A stretch of DNA of 64,000 nucleotides from Nonomuraea sp. PA05 (GCF_008086045.1 NZ_VSEY01000011.1:186001-250000); one strand, 5' to 3'. Shown: positions 42,890 to 51,856, counted from the stretch's first letter. Numbers and translations: made by a program. Notes: generated by a model not told the origin, from the letters alone.

Positions 42890-45800
42890 TCACTCGGCGG
42901 GGACCGTACGGTAACCGTTCCACACGAACCGGGCCGTCGTGACCGCCTCGTCCCCGTCACCCGTGATGAGCTGGTGGATCGCGATCCCGTCCAGCTCGCG
43001 GTACTCGCACCACTCGTGGTCCGACGTCAGCACCAGATCCAGCCCCAGATCCACCAGCAGGTCGAACACCTGCCCCCGGTTCGTCCTGTCCACCCCCACG
43101 AACACCTCGTCGAGCAGGATGAACCGCGGGCACCCCGGATCGGTCTGGTAGTGCGCGGCCACCGCGGCGAACAGCGGCAGATGCAGCGCGATCGCCTTCT
43201 CCCCGCCCGACAGCGCGCCGTGCAGCTTCCTCGTCAGGTCCTGCCAGCCCTGCCCGTCGCCCCGGTCCAGCCTGACCGTGAACCGGTGCCAGGAGGTGTA
43301 GTCGAGCACCTTCATGAGCTGGTCCTCCCAGCTCGCGGAGGAGTTGCCTGCCCGCGCCTCCTCCACCCGGTCCCTGAAGAACGCGTACAGCGCGTCCCTG
43401 TCGGCTTCCGTCAGCCCGGCCGGGTCGCGCAGCAGCAGGTCACGGGCCGCGCGCGTGCCGGGCGACTGCGTCGGATCGACCTGCCACACCAGCCGCACCG
43501 CCACCCTCGACGCGGTGCGGACCCGCTCCAGGCGCTGGTTCATGCCCTCCACCAGGGCCGCCGCCTGCTTGATGCGGTCGGCCAGATGCCGCCGCGTGTC
43601 ACCGGCCAGCGTCCGGTCGAACAGGTCCCGCTCCGCCTCCGTGATGTCGGAACGCCGCTCGTCCCGCTCCCTGCGCAGCGCCTCTCCGAGCGCCGCCGCC
43701 CCCGCCCGCACGCCGTTCACGGTGGCGGTCAGCACCCGCACGTCGTCGTCCGGCGCCAGCTCCAGATCCGCCCGGCCCGCCAGCACCTCCCTGGCGTGGT
43801 GGAAGGCGTCCTGCAGCCGCGCCTCCGCCTCCCTGACGCTCTTGTGCTCGTACGGGACGGACGCGAGCTGCTCCGCCACCGACCCGGCCGCCTCCAGCAC
43901 GGCCCGCACCCCGGCCTCGGCCGGCAGCTCGACGGTCACCTCCGCGTCCGCCGGCAGGTGCCCGGCCGCCAGGCGGCGGAACCTGTCGGACACCTCGTCG
44001 CGCGTCCGGCCCGCTTCCGCGTGCTTGTCCTGGGCTGTGTCCAGCTCGCCGCGGAGCTGGCCCAGCCTGGCGTTGAGGCGGGCCAGGTCGTTGTTGACCG
44101 ACTTGATGAGGCGGCGGCAGGCTCGGTAGGCGTGCTGGGTCCGCTGGAGGCGGTCCAGGACGTCCTGCTGCCCGGCTCCGCCCGCCGCCGTTTCGGCCGC
44201 CGACCCGCTCACCGGTTCGTCCGCCGTTCTGATCGCGGACACCGGTTCGCCCGCCGTTCTGATCGCCGACTCGACCGCGGCCAGTCGCTCCGCCAGCACC
44301 ACGGCGGCGGACGCGGCCTCCTCGGCACGCTCGACGGCCTCGATGGCGACCTGCTCGTACCCGGCGGCGGCCTCGGCCGCCAGGGCGGCGCGTTCCCGGG
44401 CGGCGCGGGCGTCGGCGCGGCGGTCGTGCCAGACGGTGCCGGTCGTCTCGGCCGTGCGCAGCGCCTCCTCCAGGTTGTCCAGCGCGGACGGCGACGCGGG
44501 CAGCGCGTGACGGTCGGCCAGCTCCGTGAGGCGGCGCAACGACCTGGCGACGTCCTGCTCCCGCTCGTGCAGCCGCTCCTCGCCCGCCCTGAGCCGATCC
44601 TCCAGCAGCGCGACCCGCTGCACCGCGCCGTCGAGCGCCTCGACCGCCTCCGCGTACGGCCTCCTGTCGGGCCTGCGCCGCAGCTCGGCCGCCAGCGTGT
44701 CGCGCCCGGCGTCCACCACGGCGAGCAGGTGGTCGCACTCGGCGATCCGCCCCGCCAGCTCGCCCAGCCGGTCGTCCAGCTCGGCGACGCGCCGGCGGCG
44801 GGCCCGCTCCCGCGCGGTGGCGCCGATGTACGACGGCTCCGGCTTCACCCACCGGCCGGCCGCCGGGCCCAGCCGCCAGGTGCCGTCGGCGCCGACGACG
44901 GCCGGATGGTCGACGCCGGTCGCCGTCGGCGCGAACGCGATCCCGGCCAGGATGTTGTCGGCCACCACCGGCGAGTCGGTCTCGGTCAGCAACACGTGCG
45001 CCAGGCTGTAGCCGGGGGCGGGCCTGGACAGCGCCGCCATCGCGAACGCGTCGTGCTCCCCCGGATCGCACCCGCCGTCGAGCCGCAGCCACAGGTCCAG
45101 CAGCCCCGACGCCTCCAGCGCCGCCTCCACCCCGGCCTGCGCCACCGGGTCCAGCCCGGACCTGAACGACACGGCCCGCCACAACGGCGTGCCCGGACGT
45201 CCCTGCCTGGCGGCGGTGCCGCGGGTGTGGGGGGCGGGCGGCTCCAGCACCGTCCGGTCGTCCAGGCTCTCCCGCTGCCCGGCCAGCTCGGACCGCTCGG
45301 CCGCCAGCCGCTCCCGCAGCGCCGTCACGTGCTGCTCGCGGGACGTCAGCTCGACGGCGGCCATCGTACGGGCCGTGCCGACCAGCTCGTCCGCCCGCTC
45401 GAAGTCGTCGGCCAGGCCCGCCAGCGCGGCGGGGACCAGTTGGAGCTGCGTGCAGCCCGCCGCCCAGTCGGCCAGCCCCGCGGCCAGGTCGCGGGCCCGG
45501 TCGTCGCGCAGGCGGGCCGCTCGGGTGGTGGTGTCCTGGGCTGTGACCAGGTCTTCCCTGGCCTGGTCACGATCTTGCTCTGCGGTGGTGCGGCGGGAGA
45601 TCGTTTCCGCGTGGTGGGAGGTGAGGGCTCTGAGGTCCTTGATCTGGGCGGCCCGGCTGGTCACCGCGGCTCTCAGGAGGTCGCGCGATCTTCGGACGGC
45701 GGGCTCGCTGTCCCGGACGACGGGCTCACTGTCCCGGACGACGGGCTCACTGTCCCGGACGACGGGCTCACTGTCCCGGACGACGGGCTCACTGTCCCGG

Positions 45801-47164
45801 ACGGCGCCATCGTGCTCCCCCATGCCGGCGGGCGCCCGTCCCGTGCCCGCGCGTTCCGTGCCCGCGCGTTCCGTGCCCGCGCGTTCCGTGCCCGCGCGTT
45901 CCGTCTCCTCGTGCACGGTGAGCAGCCCCGCCCGTTCGGCCGCGTGCCGGGCGTCGGCGCGGGCGCGCTCGGCGAGCGCCTCCGCCGTCCGGGCGCCGGC
46001 GGCGGCGAGGGCCGCCAGCTCCTGCTTGCCCGTCACGGCCCGCGCCGCCTGCCCCGCCTGATCGCGCATGCGGCCCGCCACCTCGTGCGCCGCCTGGGCC
46101 TCGGCACGGAGCCGGTGCAGCTCACCACCCGCCCGATACGCCCCGCTCTCCTTCAGCCCGTCGATCTGCGCAGCCAGGGCCAGCTCCTGCGCCTCCTCCT
46201 CCCCCAGCCGCACGGTCGTCGCGTCGAGCTCCCGTTCGGCCTCCTTGAGCGCCTCCCGCCTGCCCTTGACCTCGGCCGCCAGCGACTCCACCGCCTGCCC
46301 TGCGCGGACCACGGCCTCGGCGGCGGCGCGCAGCACCCGCCGGGCATACCCGCGCTGCCGCCCCACGAGCCGACCGGCCTCCTCCACGTCGCGGTCGAGC
46401 AGCCGCAGCTCCTCCCGCCGCCGGTCGAGCCGCTCGAACCCTTCGGCGATCTCGTGGATCTCGCCCTCCCCGAGCGGCGGCAGCGCGCTCGACAGCAGCT
46501 CCGACAGCAGCCCGGGATCGAGGCGTTCGGACAGCTTGGGCGTGCGAAGCTGCCGCAGCGCGGTCAGCAGCGAGTCGTAGCGCTGCTCGTTGAGCTGCCG
46601 GTAGAGCGTCCGGCGCACGACGGCGCGGTAGGACTCGGCCGTCTCGTGCACCTCGCCGGACGTGCCGAGCTCGTCCACGAGCTGCGCCCTGGTGAGCGGC
46701 TGCCCCACCTCGCCGGTGAGCCGGACGCCGTCGGTCGTGTCGACGCGCGCCTCGGTGGTGAAGTAGGCGGCGGTGACGTTCTTGGTGTGAACGGTGGCCT
46801 GCAGCCGCGCGCCGCACGTGAACCACCGGCCGTCGGAGTGCCGGAACTCCAGCCACACGTACCCGACGCGGGTGGTGCCGGAGGCGCCGTCGCCCATGAG
46901 GTTCCAGTGCATGGTGCGTTCGGTGCCGCCGAACGTGGACAGCCTGCTCGGCTTGAGGCTGGCGTCCAGCACGAACGGCAGCAGCAGCTCCAGCACCTTG
47001 GACTTGCCGCTGCCGTTGGGCCCGCGCAGCAGCAGCCTGCCCCGGTGGAACTCGAACACCTCGTCGTAGTAGCGCCACACGTTCACGATTCCCGCCCGTA
47101 CCGGGGTCCAGCGGGCGTCCACGCCCTGCGCGGCACGCGGCACGGCGAGCTCGGTGACTGTCAC
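42890..47164 (-). CDS. jetC: JetC/EptC SMC-like ATPase (TIGR02680 family)
   Basis: A 1424-residue SMC-type protein of the MukB-like group found in Wadjet (JetABCD) plasmid-defence systems. Walker A GPNGSGKS is at residues 48-55, a long coiled coil with a central hinge-like region follows (around 700-800, GLDPVAQAGVEAALEA and GGCDPGEHDAFAMAALS), and the C-terminal head has signature LSGGEKA (about 1318) and Walker B FILLDEVF (about 1348). It would use ATP to extrude DNA loops. Start GTG 47164 overlaps jetB by GTGA. Two sets of short repeats lie in the coiled coil (residues about 420-490). No jetD gene follows: rhaT begins only 191 bases beyond the stop. Confidence 0.9.
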   Translation of the reverse strand: MTVTELAVPRAAQGVDARWTPVRAGIVNVWRYYDEVFEFHRGRLLLRGPNGSGKSKVLELLLPFVLDASLKPSRLSTFGGTERTMHWNLMGDGASGTTRVGYVWLEFRHSDGRWFTCGARLQATVHTKNVTAAYFTTEARVDTTDGVRLTGEVGQPLTRAQLVDELGTSGEVHETAESYRAVVRRTLYRQLNEQRYDSLLTALRQLRTPKLSERLDPGLLSELLSSALPPLGEGEIHEIAEGFERLDRRREELRLLDRDVEEAGRLVGRQRGYARRVLRAAAEAVVRAGQAVESLAAEVKGRREALKEAERELDATTVRLGEEEAQELALAAQIDGLKESGAYRAGGELHRLRAEAQAAHEVAGRMRDQAGQAARAVTGKQELAALAAAGARTAEALAERARADARHAAERAGLLTVHEETERAGTERAGTERAGTERAGTGRAPAGMGEHDGAVRDSEPVVRDSEPVVRDSEPVVRDSEPVVRDSEPAVRRSRDLLRAAVTSRAAQIKDLRALTSHHAETISRRTTAEQDRDQAREDLVTAQDTTTRAARLRDDRARDLAAGLADWAAGCTQLQLVPAALAGLADDFERADELVGTARTMAAVELTSREQHVTALRERLAAERSELAGQRESLDDRTVLEPPAPHTRGTAARQGRPGTPLWRAVSFRSGLDPVAQAGVEAALEASGLLDLWLRLDGGCDPGEHDAFAMAALSRPAPGYSLAHVLLTETDSPVVADNILAGIAFAPTATGVDHPAVVGADGTWRLGPAAGRWVKPEPSYIGATARERARRRRVAELDDRLGELAGRIAECDHLLAVVDAGRDTLAAELRRRPDRRPYAEAVEALDGAVQRVALLEDRLRAGEERLHEREQDVARSLRRLTELADRHALPASPSALDNLEEALRTAETTGTVWHDRRADARAARERAALAAEAAAGYEQVAIEAVERAEEAASAAVVLAERLAAVESAIRTAGEPVSAIRTADEPVSGSAAETAAGGAGQQDVLDRLQRTQHAYRACRRLIKSVNNDLARLNARLGQLRGELDTAQDKHAEAGRTRDEVSDRFRRLAAGHLPADAEVTVELPAEAGVRAVLEAAGSVAEQLASVPYEHKSVREAEARLQDAFHHAREVLAGRADLELAPDDDVRVLTATVNGVRAGAAALGEALRRERDERRSDITEAERDLFDRTLAGDTRRHLADRIKQAAALVEGMNQRLERVRTASRVAVRLVWQVDPTQSPGTRAARDLLLRDPAGLTEADRDALYAFFRDRVEEARAGNSSASWEDQLMKVLDYTSWHRFTVRLDRGDGQGWQDLTRKLHGALSGGEKAIALHLPLFAAVAAHYQTDPGCPRFILLDEVFVGVDRTNRGQVFDLLVDLGLDLVLTSDHEWCEYRELDGIAIHQLITGDGDEAVTTARFVWNGYRTVPAE
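45693..45797. repeat. 21-base tandem repeat coding VRDSEPV
   Basis: Five consecutive 21-base units (consensus CGGACGACGGGCTCACTGTCC; first unit has two changes) inside jetC. Three middle units are identical. They encode the seven-residue repeat VRDSEPV in the JetC coiled coil, giving a run with heptad length. Confidence 0.9.
45843..45902. repeat. 15-base tandem repeat coding TERAG
   Basis: Four identical 15-base units (GTGCCCGCGCGTTCC) inside jetC, encoding four copies of TERAG in the coiled coil. A diverged partial copy lies just before it. Confidence 0.9.
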
Positions 47165-48396
47165 GAATCCTCCTGTACGGCGCGTTCGACCCGATAACGG
47201 GCCGCGGCGGGCAGGGCGGCGACCTGTTCGCCACTCCGGCGGGCCAGCCCGAACTGCGTGAGCACCTCCAGCGCGTCGGCGGCCAGCCTGGGGCCGCCCC
47301 CGTCCGACTGGTACGCCTTGGCCCACTGCGGGAACTGGCGCAGCAGCCTGGCCGCCTCGGCGTCGAGCCGCTCGGCGGTGACGGGACCGGAGGTGACGAG
47401 CAGGTCGAGCATGAGCAGGGCGGCCACCTTGGCGTGGCTGCCGTCGTCGGGGAACCTCGTGTCGGTGGCGATGGCGTCGGGGTCCACCAGCAGGAACCCC
47501 TCGGCCCGCTCCTCCAGCACGAACCCGGCCTCCTCGGCGGCCCGCCGCAGCAACTGGCGGCCGGTCAACGAGGCGGCGTAGGCGGACTGGGCGGGGGTGA
47601 GGTCGGCGGCGTAGACGACGGGCTCGTCGAGGAGGCGGCGGATGAGGGAGTGGCGGGTCCACAGGTTGCGCTGGGTGTCGGTCGGCTCGCCGCCGCCGCC
47701 GTACCTGGCTTCGGTGGTGAGCTCCTCCAGCACACCCGCGCCACCGCCCCCCATCGCATCGAACGGGGGAGCTTCCGCGGACACCCTGGAGGGCGGGACC
47801 GGCGCGGCCAGCAGCCGGATCACCCGTACCGTGTCGACCCGGTAGAGCACCTTGGCCTCCCCGTCACCCAGGTAGGCGTCGGTGTCCCCGTCCATCGCGG
47901 TCAGCGCCCCGTAGTGCTCCAGCAGTTTCAGCGCGTCCACGAAGGCGGCCCGCTCCTCGTTCCTGACCGGGTCGAACGCGGGCACGTCCGGCTCCACCGC
48001 CGCCGCCTGCGCGACCCGCTGGGCCAGCATCCCGATCGTCGTCACCGGCGAGGTGAGCAGCTCGGCGGCGCACAGGCACAGCAGCGTGTACCGGCGGCGG
48101 TCGAACGGCGCGCGGGTCGTGCGGCGGCGCCGCGCGGGCCTGGCCGCCGTCGCCGTGCGCGCGCCGGGCGGGCCGATCTTGACCAGCCGCGCGTACCCCT
48201 GGCGCGGCTCCACGACCAGCCGCCAGCCGCAGAAGTAGTCGAACCACTGGATCAGCGGGCCGCGCCGCTTCCTGATCAGGTCGAACGCGGCGGGGTCGTC
48301 GTGCGCTGAGATCAGCGGGCGGCCGAGGAGCGTCCTGATCGCGCGGGCGATCTCCTCCTTCTCGGCTCGCACGAGCTGGTTGGCCAGGCTGCTCAT
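47161..48396 (-). CDS. jetB: JetB/EptB protein (TIGR02678, DUF2398 family)
   Basis: A 411-residue protein whose start (LVRAEKEEIARAIRTLLGRP...) and ending fit the family called TIGR02678/DUF2398, the KITE/MukE-like partner of the JetA kleisin. Recognisable segments are LISAHDDPAAFDLIRKRRGP, PLIQWFDYFCGWRLVVEPRQ and RYTLLCLCAAELLTSPVTTI. It overlaps both neighbours by ATGA/GTGA, so jetA-jetB-jetC is made as one coupled unit. Function is inferred from homologous condensin-like complexes. Confidence 0.85.
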   Translation of the reverse strand: MSSLANQLVRAEKEEIARAIRTLLGRPLISAHDDPAAFDLIRKRRGPLIQWFDYFCGWRLVVEPRQGYARLVKIGPPGARTATAARPARRRRTTRAPFDRRRYTLLCLCAAELLTSPVTTIGMLAQRVAQAAAVEPDVPAFDPVRNEERAAFVDALKLLEHYGALTAMDGDTDAYLGDGEAKVLYRVDTVRVIRLLAAPVPPSRVSAEAPPFDAMGGGGAGVLEELTTEARYGGGGEPTDTQRNLWTRHSLIRRLLDEPVVYAADLTPAQSAYAASLTGRQLLRRAAEEAGFVLEERAEGFLLVDPDAIATDTRFPDDGSHAKVAALLMLDLLVTSGPVTAERLDAEAARLLRQFPQWAKAYQSDGGGPRLAADALEVLTQFGLARRSGEQVAALPAAARYRVERAVQEDS

Positions 48397-50078
48397 GCCC
48401 CCGCCACCCTTGCGCGCAGCCCCGGGTCATCACCCGCGGCCCTTCCACGCAGCCCCGAATCGTCGAGCGTCAGCCGCCCGCCGGCCTCGGGTTCGCCGAG
48501 CGGCGCCCGCCCTCGAAACCCGAGCTCGCCGGCCACGGCCCGCCCCCGGAGCCCGGCCTCGCCGAGTGTCCGCACGTCGATGAGGTAGTCGGCCGCCCGA
48601 AACCACCCCTCCGGCGTACGCAACACGGCCACCGCACCGTCGTCCGGCGCCCGCAGCACGATCTCCACCCGCCCGTCCGAGGTGACCGCCCGCCGGAACC
48701 CGGTCGAGTCGGGCCGCTCGGCCAGCGCCCGCCCGAGCAGGTCGAGCAGCCGCCCGAACGTGTCATGATCCAGCTTGCCGAGCTGCGACAACCGCATCGC
48801 GCCCGTCGTCGCCAGCGCCGACCAGGCGGCCTCCAGCTCGGCCCGCTCCTTCTCCGCCCGCTCCCTGCGCTCCGCCTTCAGCGCGGCCACGTCCCGCACC
48901 TTGCCCGTGCGTCCCATCCGTTCCGTGCGCCCGCGCGAGCGCAGCAGCGCCGACACCTCGACCGGCTCGGCCTCCGCCCACGGCACCCCGGCCGGGATGA
49001 GCTCGGCGTCGGCGTGCCCCAGGTGCGCGTGCCTGGCCGAGCCGAGCCCGAACGCCGCGTCCCACAGCCGGTGCGCGTCGTCCTCGCCGGGCGCGGTGGC
49101 GAACCAGCGGGCCAGCGTACGGAAGTCGGCGGCGGCGCTGGACGAACGGCGGCGCGAGTCGGTGATCCGGTCCAGCACCTGCAGCAACGACACGATGGCC
49201 CGCCGCGCCACGTCATGCAGCCGCCGCACCCTCGGCACGCTCCCGTCCTCGGGCGCGAACCACGCCCGCAGCGCCTCCCACCGTTCGGCACGCACCGCCA
49301 GCCAGGGCGTGGCGCGGTCGGCGCCGGGCACCTTCGGCAGGTCGGCGCCGTCGAGCGCGCGGGCGTGCAGCACGGCGGCGCCGTGGCCGGCCACGGCCTT
49401 TAGCGCGGCGGCGATCGCCTCGGCCCGCTGCTCCAGGTTAGTCACGAACTCCTGAAGGTAGGCCACCGTCGCGGCCTTGACCTCATGAAACGTCGCCAGC
49501 TCCGAACCTGCGCCCTCGACCCGCAGCAGCCGCTGCAACTCCCCGTTGAACCGCCCTGTCCCGGCCCGCAGCCCGTCGAGATGCCCTTCCAGCTCCCCCA
49601 AACAGGTGAAGATCCGCCGGTTCCGCCCGGGATCCGGGTCACGCAACAGCCTGCCCAGCTCCCCCAGCCGGTCCGCGATCGCGTCCAGCACCGCCGTTTG
49701 CAACGCTCCAAACGACGACAGGGCCGCCACCGCATGCCGAACCCCGGCATACGCCGCCTGCCCTCGCCGGGTCAGCGCGTACTGCAGGTTCCTGCGCTCG
49801 TACTCCTCCGCGGTGGCGAAGCTCCCCGCGTGATTGAAGATCACGTCCAGCAGCCCCCAGCCCGCGAGCTGCCTGAGCGTCCCGGCCAGATCCTGTTCCG
49901 AGACCGGCCCGTACCATCCGGCCGAGCGCAGCCGCTCGCGCACCTCGTCCACCGTCAGCGCCGTCTCGAACCGCTCGTCGGCCTCGCCGAACGCGTGGAG
50001 GACCGCGGTGTGCAGGTCTGCCCGCTCGGTGCTGGTGAACCGGAACATTTCCGGCGGCATCCGTGGCGGCTCCGCCAT
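48393..50078 (-). CDS. jetA: JetA/EptA kleisin (TIGR02677, DUF2397 family)
   Basis: A 561-residue MukF-like kleisin subunit of the JetABC complex, the TIGR02677/DUF2397 family. Diagnostic parts are the N-terminal winged helix (MFRFTSTERADLHTAVLHAF), the middle NLQYALTRRGQAAYAGVRHA and a helical core, plus a C-terminal winged helix (VEIVLRAPDDGAVAVLRTPE). ATG 50078 has GGAGGGAGAG upstream. The last 60 residues consist of loosely repeated GLRGRA-like segments that look like expansion and do not resemble the folded domains. First gene of the operon, divergent from the SRPBCC-like gene. Confidence 0.85.
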   Translation of the reverse strand: MAEPPRMPPEMFRFTSTERADLHTAVLHAFGEADERFETALTVDEVRERLRSAGWYGPVSEQDLAGTLRQLAGWGLLDVIFNHAGSFATAEEYERRNLQYALTRRGQAAYAGVRHAVAALSSFGALQTAVLDAIADRLGELGRLLRDPDPGRNRRIFTCLGELEGHLDGLRAGTGRFNGELQRLLRVEGAGSELATFHEVKAATVAYLQEFVTNLEQRAEAIAAALKAVAGHGAAVLHARALDGADLPKVPGADRATPWLAVRAERWEALRAWFAPEDGSVPRVRRLHDVARRAIVSLLQVLDRITDSRRRSSSAAADFRTLARWFATAPGEDDAHRLWDAAFGLGSARHAHLGHADAELIPAGVPWAEAEPVEVSALLRSRGRTERMGRTGKVRDVAALKAERRERAEKERAELEAAWSALATTGAMRLSQLGKLDHDTFGRLLDLLGRALAERPDSTGFRRAVTSDGRVEIVLRAPDDGAVAVLRTPEGWFRAADYLIDVRTLGEAGLRGRAVAGELGFRGRAPLGEPEAGGRLTLDDSGLRGRAAGDDPGLRARVAGA

Positions 50079-50221
50079 CGCCCCGCTCTCCCTCCGCCGC
50101 ACGATGATTACCCTGCGCACGCAACCGTAGCGGGAGACACCCACGGGACGACCGCTGTTTGCGAGCAGATCACAGGGGTACGGCGCTGGCATTGGAACTC
50201 AGGTGCCTGTTGGGGGACGGT

Positions 50222-50641
50222 ATGGCGGAGTTCGAGGCGACCCGCGGGATGCCGGCGGAGAGCACGGTGGTGTTCGGGGTCGCGTCCGATGTGGACATCA
50301 TGGATCGGTGGCTGCCACAGGGGCTGTCGGTCCACGACAGCGGCCCCGGCACGGTGGAGGCCGACGGCGCCCTGGTGCCGGGAAGCGGGAAGCACGAAGG
50401 GCTCTTCCGGGCTTCCGAGGAGCAGCTCCGGGTGGAGTGGGGCGGGCGCGATCATCCCGACTACTCCGGGTGGCTGCAGGTGGCGGATTCGGCCGCCGGG
50501 ACCAGCGAGGTGACCGTGCACATCAGCCTGCTGGACGAGGCTGAGTCAGGGGCTCGGGCCGAGGAGGTGCGGGAGCTGCTGGATCGGTCGTTGGATCAGC
50601 TGGCGGACGAGGTGGGGCGTCGGGTGTCCGACGCGGGCTGA
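50222..50641 (+). CDS. SRPBCC-like small protein
   Basis: A 139-residue cytoplasmic protein with the pattern of START/polyketide-cyclase-like SRPBCC domains: an N-terminal strand and helix (STVVFGVASDVDIMDRWLP), several strands (LRVEWGGRDHPDYSGWLQV, TSEVTVHISLLDE) and a long C-terminal helix (EVRELLDRSLDQLADEVGRR). Such domains bind hydrophobic ligands; no ligand is indicated. ATG 50222 is preferred over the longer GTG frame. It is divergent from jetA and convergent with the Rpn gene, with a clear hairpin between the stops. Confidence 0.65.
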   Translation: MAEFEATRGMPAESTVVFGVASDVDIMDRWLPQGLSVHDSGPGTVEADGALVPGSGKHEGLFRASEEQLRVEWGGRDHPDYSGWLQVADSAAGTSEVTVHISLLDEAESGARAEEVRELLDRSLDQLADEVGRRVSDAG

Positions 50642-50651
50642 CGCGATACGA

Positions 50652-50681
50652 AGAGATGCCCACGGAGGCGTGGGCATCTCT
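50652..50681. terminator. Bidirectional hairpin terminator
   Basis: A perfect 13-base-pair stem AGAGATGCCCACG (50652-50664) / CGTGGGCATCTCT (50669-50681) with tetraloop GAGG, between the stop codons of the SRPBCC-like gene (50641) and the convergent Rpn-like gene (50697). Confidence 0.75.
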
Positions 50682-50696
50682 CACCGTTCGATGTTG

Positions 50697-51578
50697 TCAG
50701 TCCAGCTCGTGAAACAGGTTCTCAGACGTCTTGGCAGTCGCTGCGCGCCGGATCCAGGCTTCGAGCAGAGCGAGGTCGGTGCAGGCGGTGAGCTCGGCGC
50801 GAAGGTCGTCGGCAATGAGGAAGCCGCGGGCCTCCAGCACGAGAAGCAGCGCTCGGGAGGCCTCTTGTGCCTTGCCTTTCGCCTCGCCTTCTTCGACACC
50901 GCGGCCGAAGTGCTCACGAGCGAACGGGCTGTAGACCGGCCAGTCAGTCGACGCCATGATCTCCTCCAAGAGACGCCGGACCTCGGGACCAGCGATGCTG
51001 TAGGCGTATTCATTGTACTTCGTAGCGTGTTCATCGTCCGCGTGTCGCAGCGCTGACGTGAAGGCCTCCACCACCTTGCGATCCCGCCCGTGAGCCATGA
51101 CTGACATGGCTGCGAGGTCCAGGCGGGCGGCGGCTTCTTGCGGATTCGTGAAGGCCGGAACATCGTCCGGCCCCAGCACATAGGGCTGTGGCCGGTAGCC
51201 GAGCAAGTCGGTGTCGATGGGCTGCGCATAGAAGGCCGCGTCCGCGCGATCGGGGCAGATCACCAGCACAGAGACCGGGCAGTCCAGCATCAGCCACAAC
51301 GCGGCGGCGTAACGGGCCAGTTGCCGGGGGTTCTTGCCCTTGCCCTGCTGGACCTCCACGATGATGGCGTGCTCCGCCTCACCGTGCGGAGGCCCCATCG
51401 TGAGGACCAGGTCGGCTTCGATGTCGTCCGACTTGCGCGTGTTGAACGTGCGCTCCTCCTGCTGGACCCATGGGGTGTCGGGCAGTTGCACGCCTATGAG
51501 GTCGCGCAGGATCTCAACTGCCAATTGGGGACGCTCGCTGATCATCTTGACCAGCGCGTCATGTCGGGGGGACGGCAT
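50697..51578 (-). CDS. Rpn/PD-(D/E)XK nuclease-family protein
   Basis: A 293-residue protein of the PD-(D/E)XK-type Rpn/transposase-related family common in actinomycetes. The nuclease-like core is DDIEADLVLTMGPPHGEAEH followed by AIIVEVQQGKGKNP (an E-x-Q version of the metal-binding motif) and RYAAALWLMLDCPVSVLVIC. The C-terminal half is helical (EEGEAKGKAQEASRALLLV, then a 'domain of unknown use' with repeated AEL/RAE), typical of the family. The cleavage target is unknown. It is close to the jet operon but is on the same strand, beyond a convergent SRPBCC gene, so a functional link is only a suggestion. Confidence 0.65.
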   Translation of the reverse strand: MPSPRHDALVKMISERPQLAVEILRDLIGVQLPDTPWVQQEERTFNTRKSDDIEADLVLTMGPPHGEAEHAIIVEVQQGKGKNPRQLARYAAALWLMLDCPVSVLVICPDRADAAFYAQPIDTDLLGYRPQPYVLGPDDVPAFTNPQEAAARLDLAAMSVMAHGRDRKVVEAFTSALRHADDEHATKYNEYAYSIAGPEVRRLLEEIMASTDWPVYSPFAREHFGRGVEEGEAKGKAQEASRALLLVLEARGFLIADDLRAELTACTDLALLEAWIRRAATAKTSENLFHELD

Positions 51579-51856
51579 GACACATATAGTAGCGCTAAGT
51601 TTACCTAACGTGATGATGCTTCGCTTACTCACTGCTGCGTCAAGTTCCCGTGCCCGCCACGACCGGGAGAGCGCGAGAGGGCTGGAAAGCCCTCTCGCCC
51701 CGGGGCTCGTGGCGGAGCCACGAGCCCGATGAGCACAGCCCGAGCCGAAGGCGAGGCCCACTCGGGGGGCGGGCTCCCAACGGCCAACCCGGTAAATGGG
51801 CAACGGGCGGGCTGGGTTTCAGGAGAACGCCCGAGCGATCAGCGAGGACCTCGCTT
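51579..51856. other. Hairpin-rich non-coding gap
   Basis: 278 bases between two leftward genes with three perfect short hairpins: 51673-51698 (11-base-pair stem, GGAA loop), 51703-51727 (11-base-pair stem, 3-base loop) and AGCGAGG/CCTCGCT at 51841-51855. No reading frame here has coding-type composition. The first two could be terminators for the gene at 51857, or part of a structured RNA. Confidence 0.55.

Noticed and set aside
45693..45902. A CRISPR-like array
   Set aside because: Repeat units are directly adjacent with no spacers, keep a reading frame, and lie inside jetC.
42839..47197. A 1452-codon open frame on the plus strand
   Set aside because: It is the antisense of jetC. Its translation is low-complexity Pro/Arg/Gly-rich with no motif, while the minus strand gives a full SMC protein.
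50697..51578. The Rpn-like nuclease as a direct replacement for JetD
   Set aside because: It is a PD-(D/E)XK-type protein, not a TOPRIM one, and is separated from jetA by a convergent gene. It is kept only as a weak idea in the jet finding.
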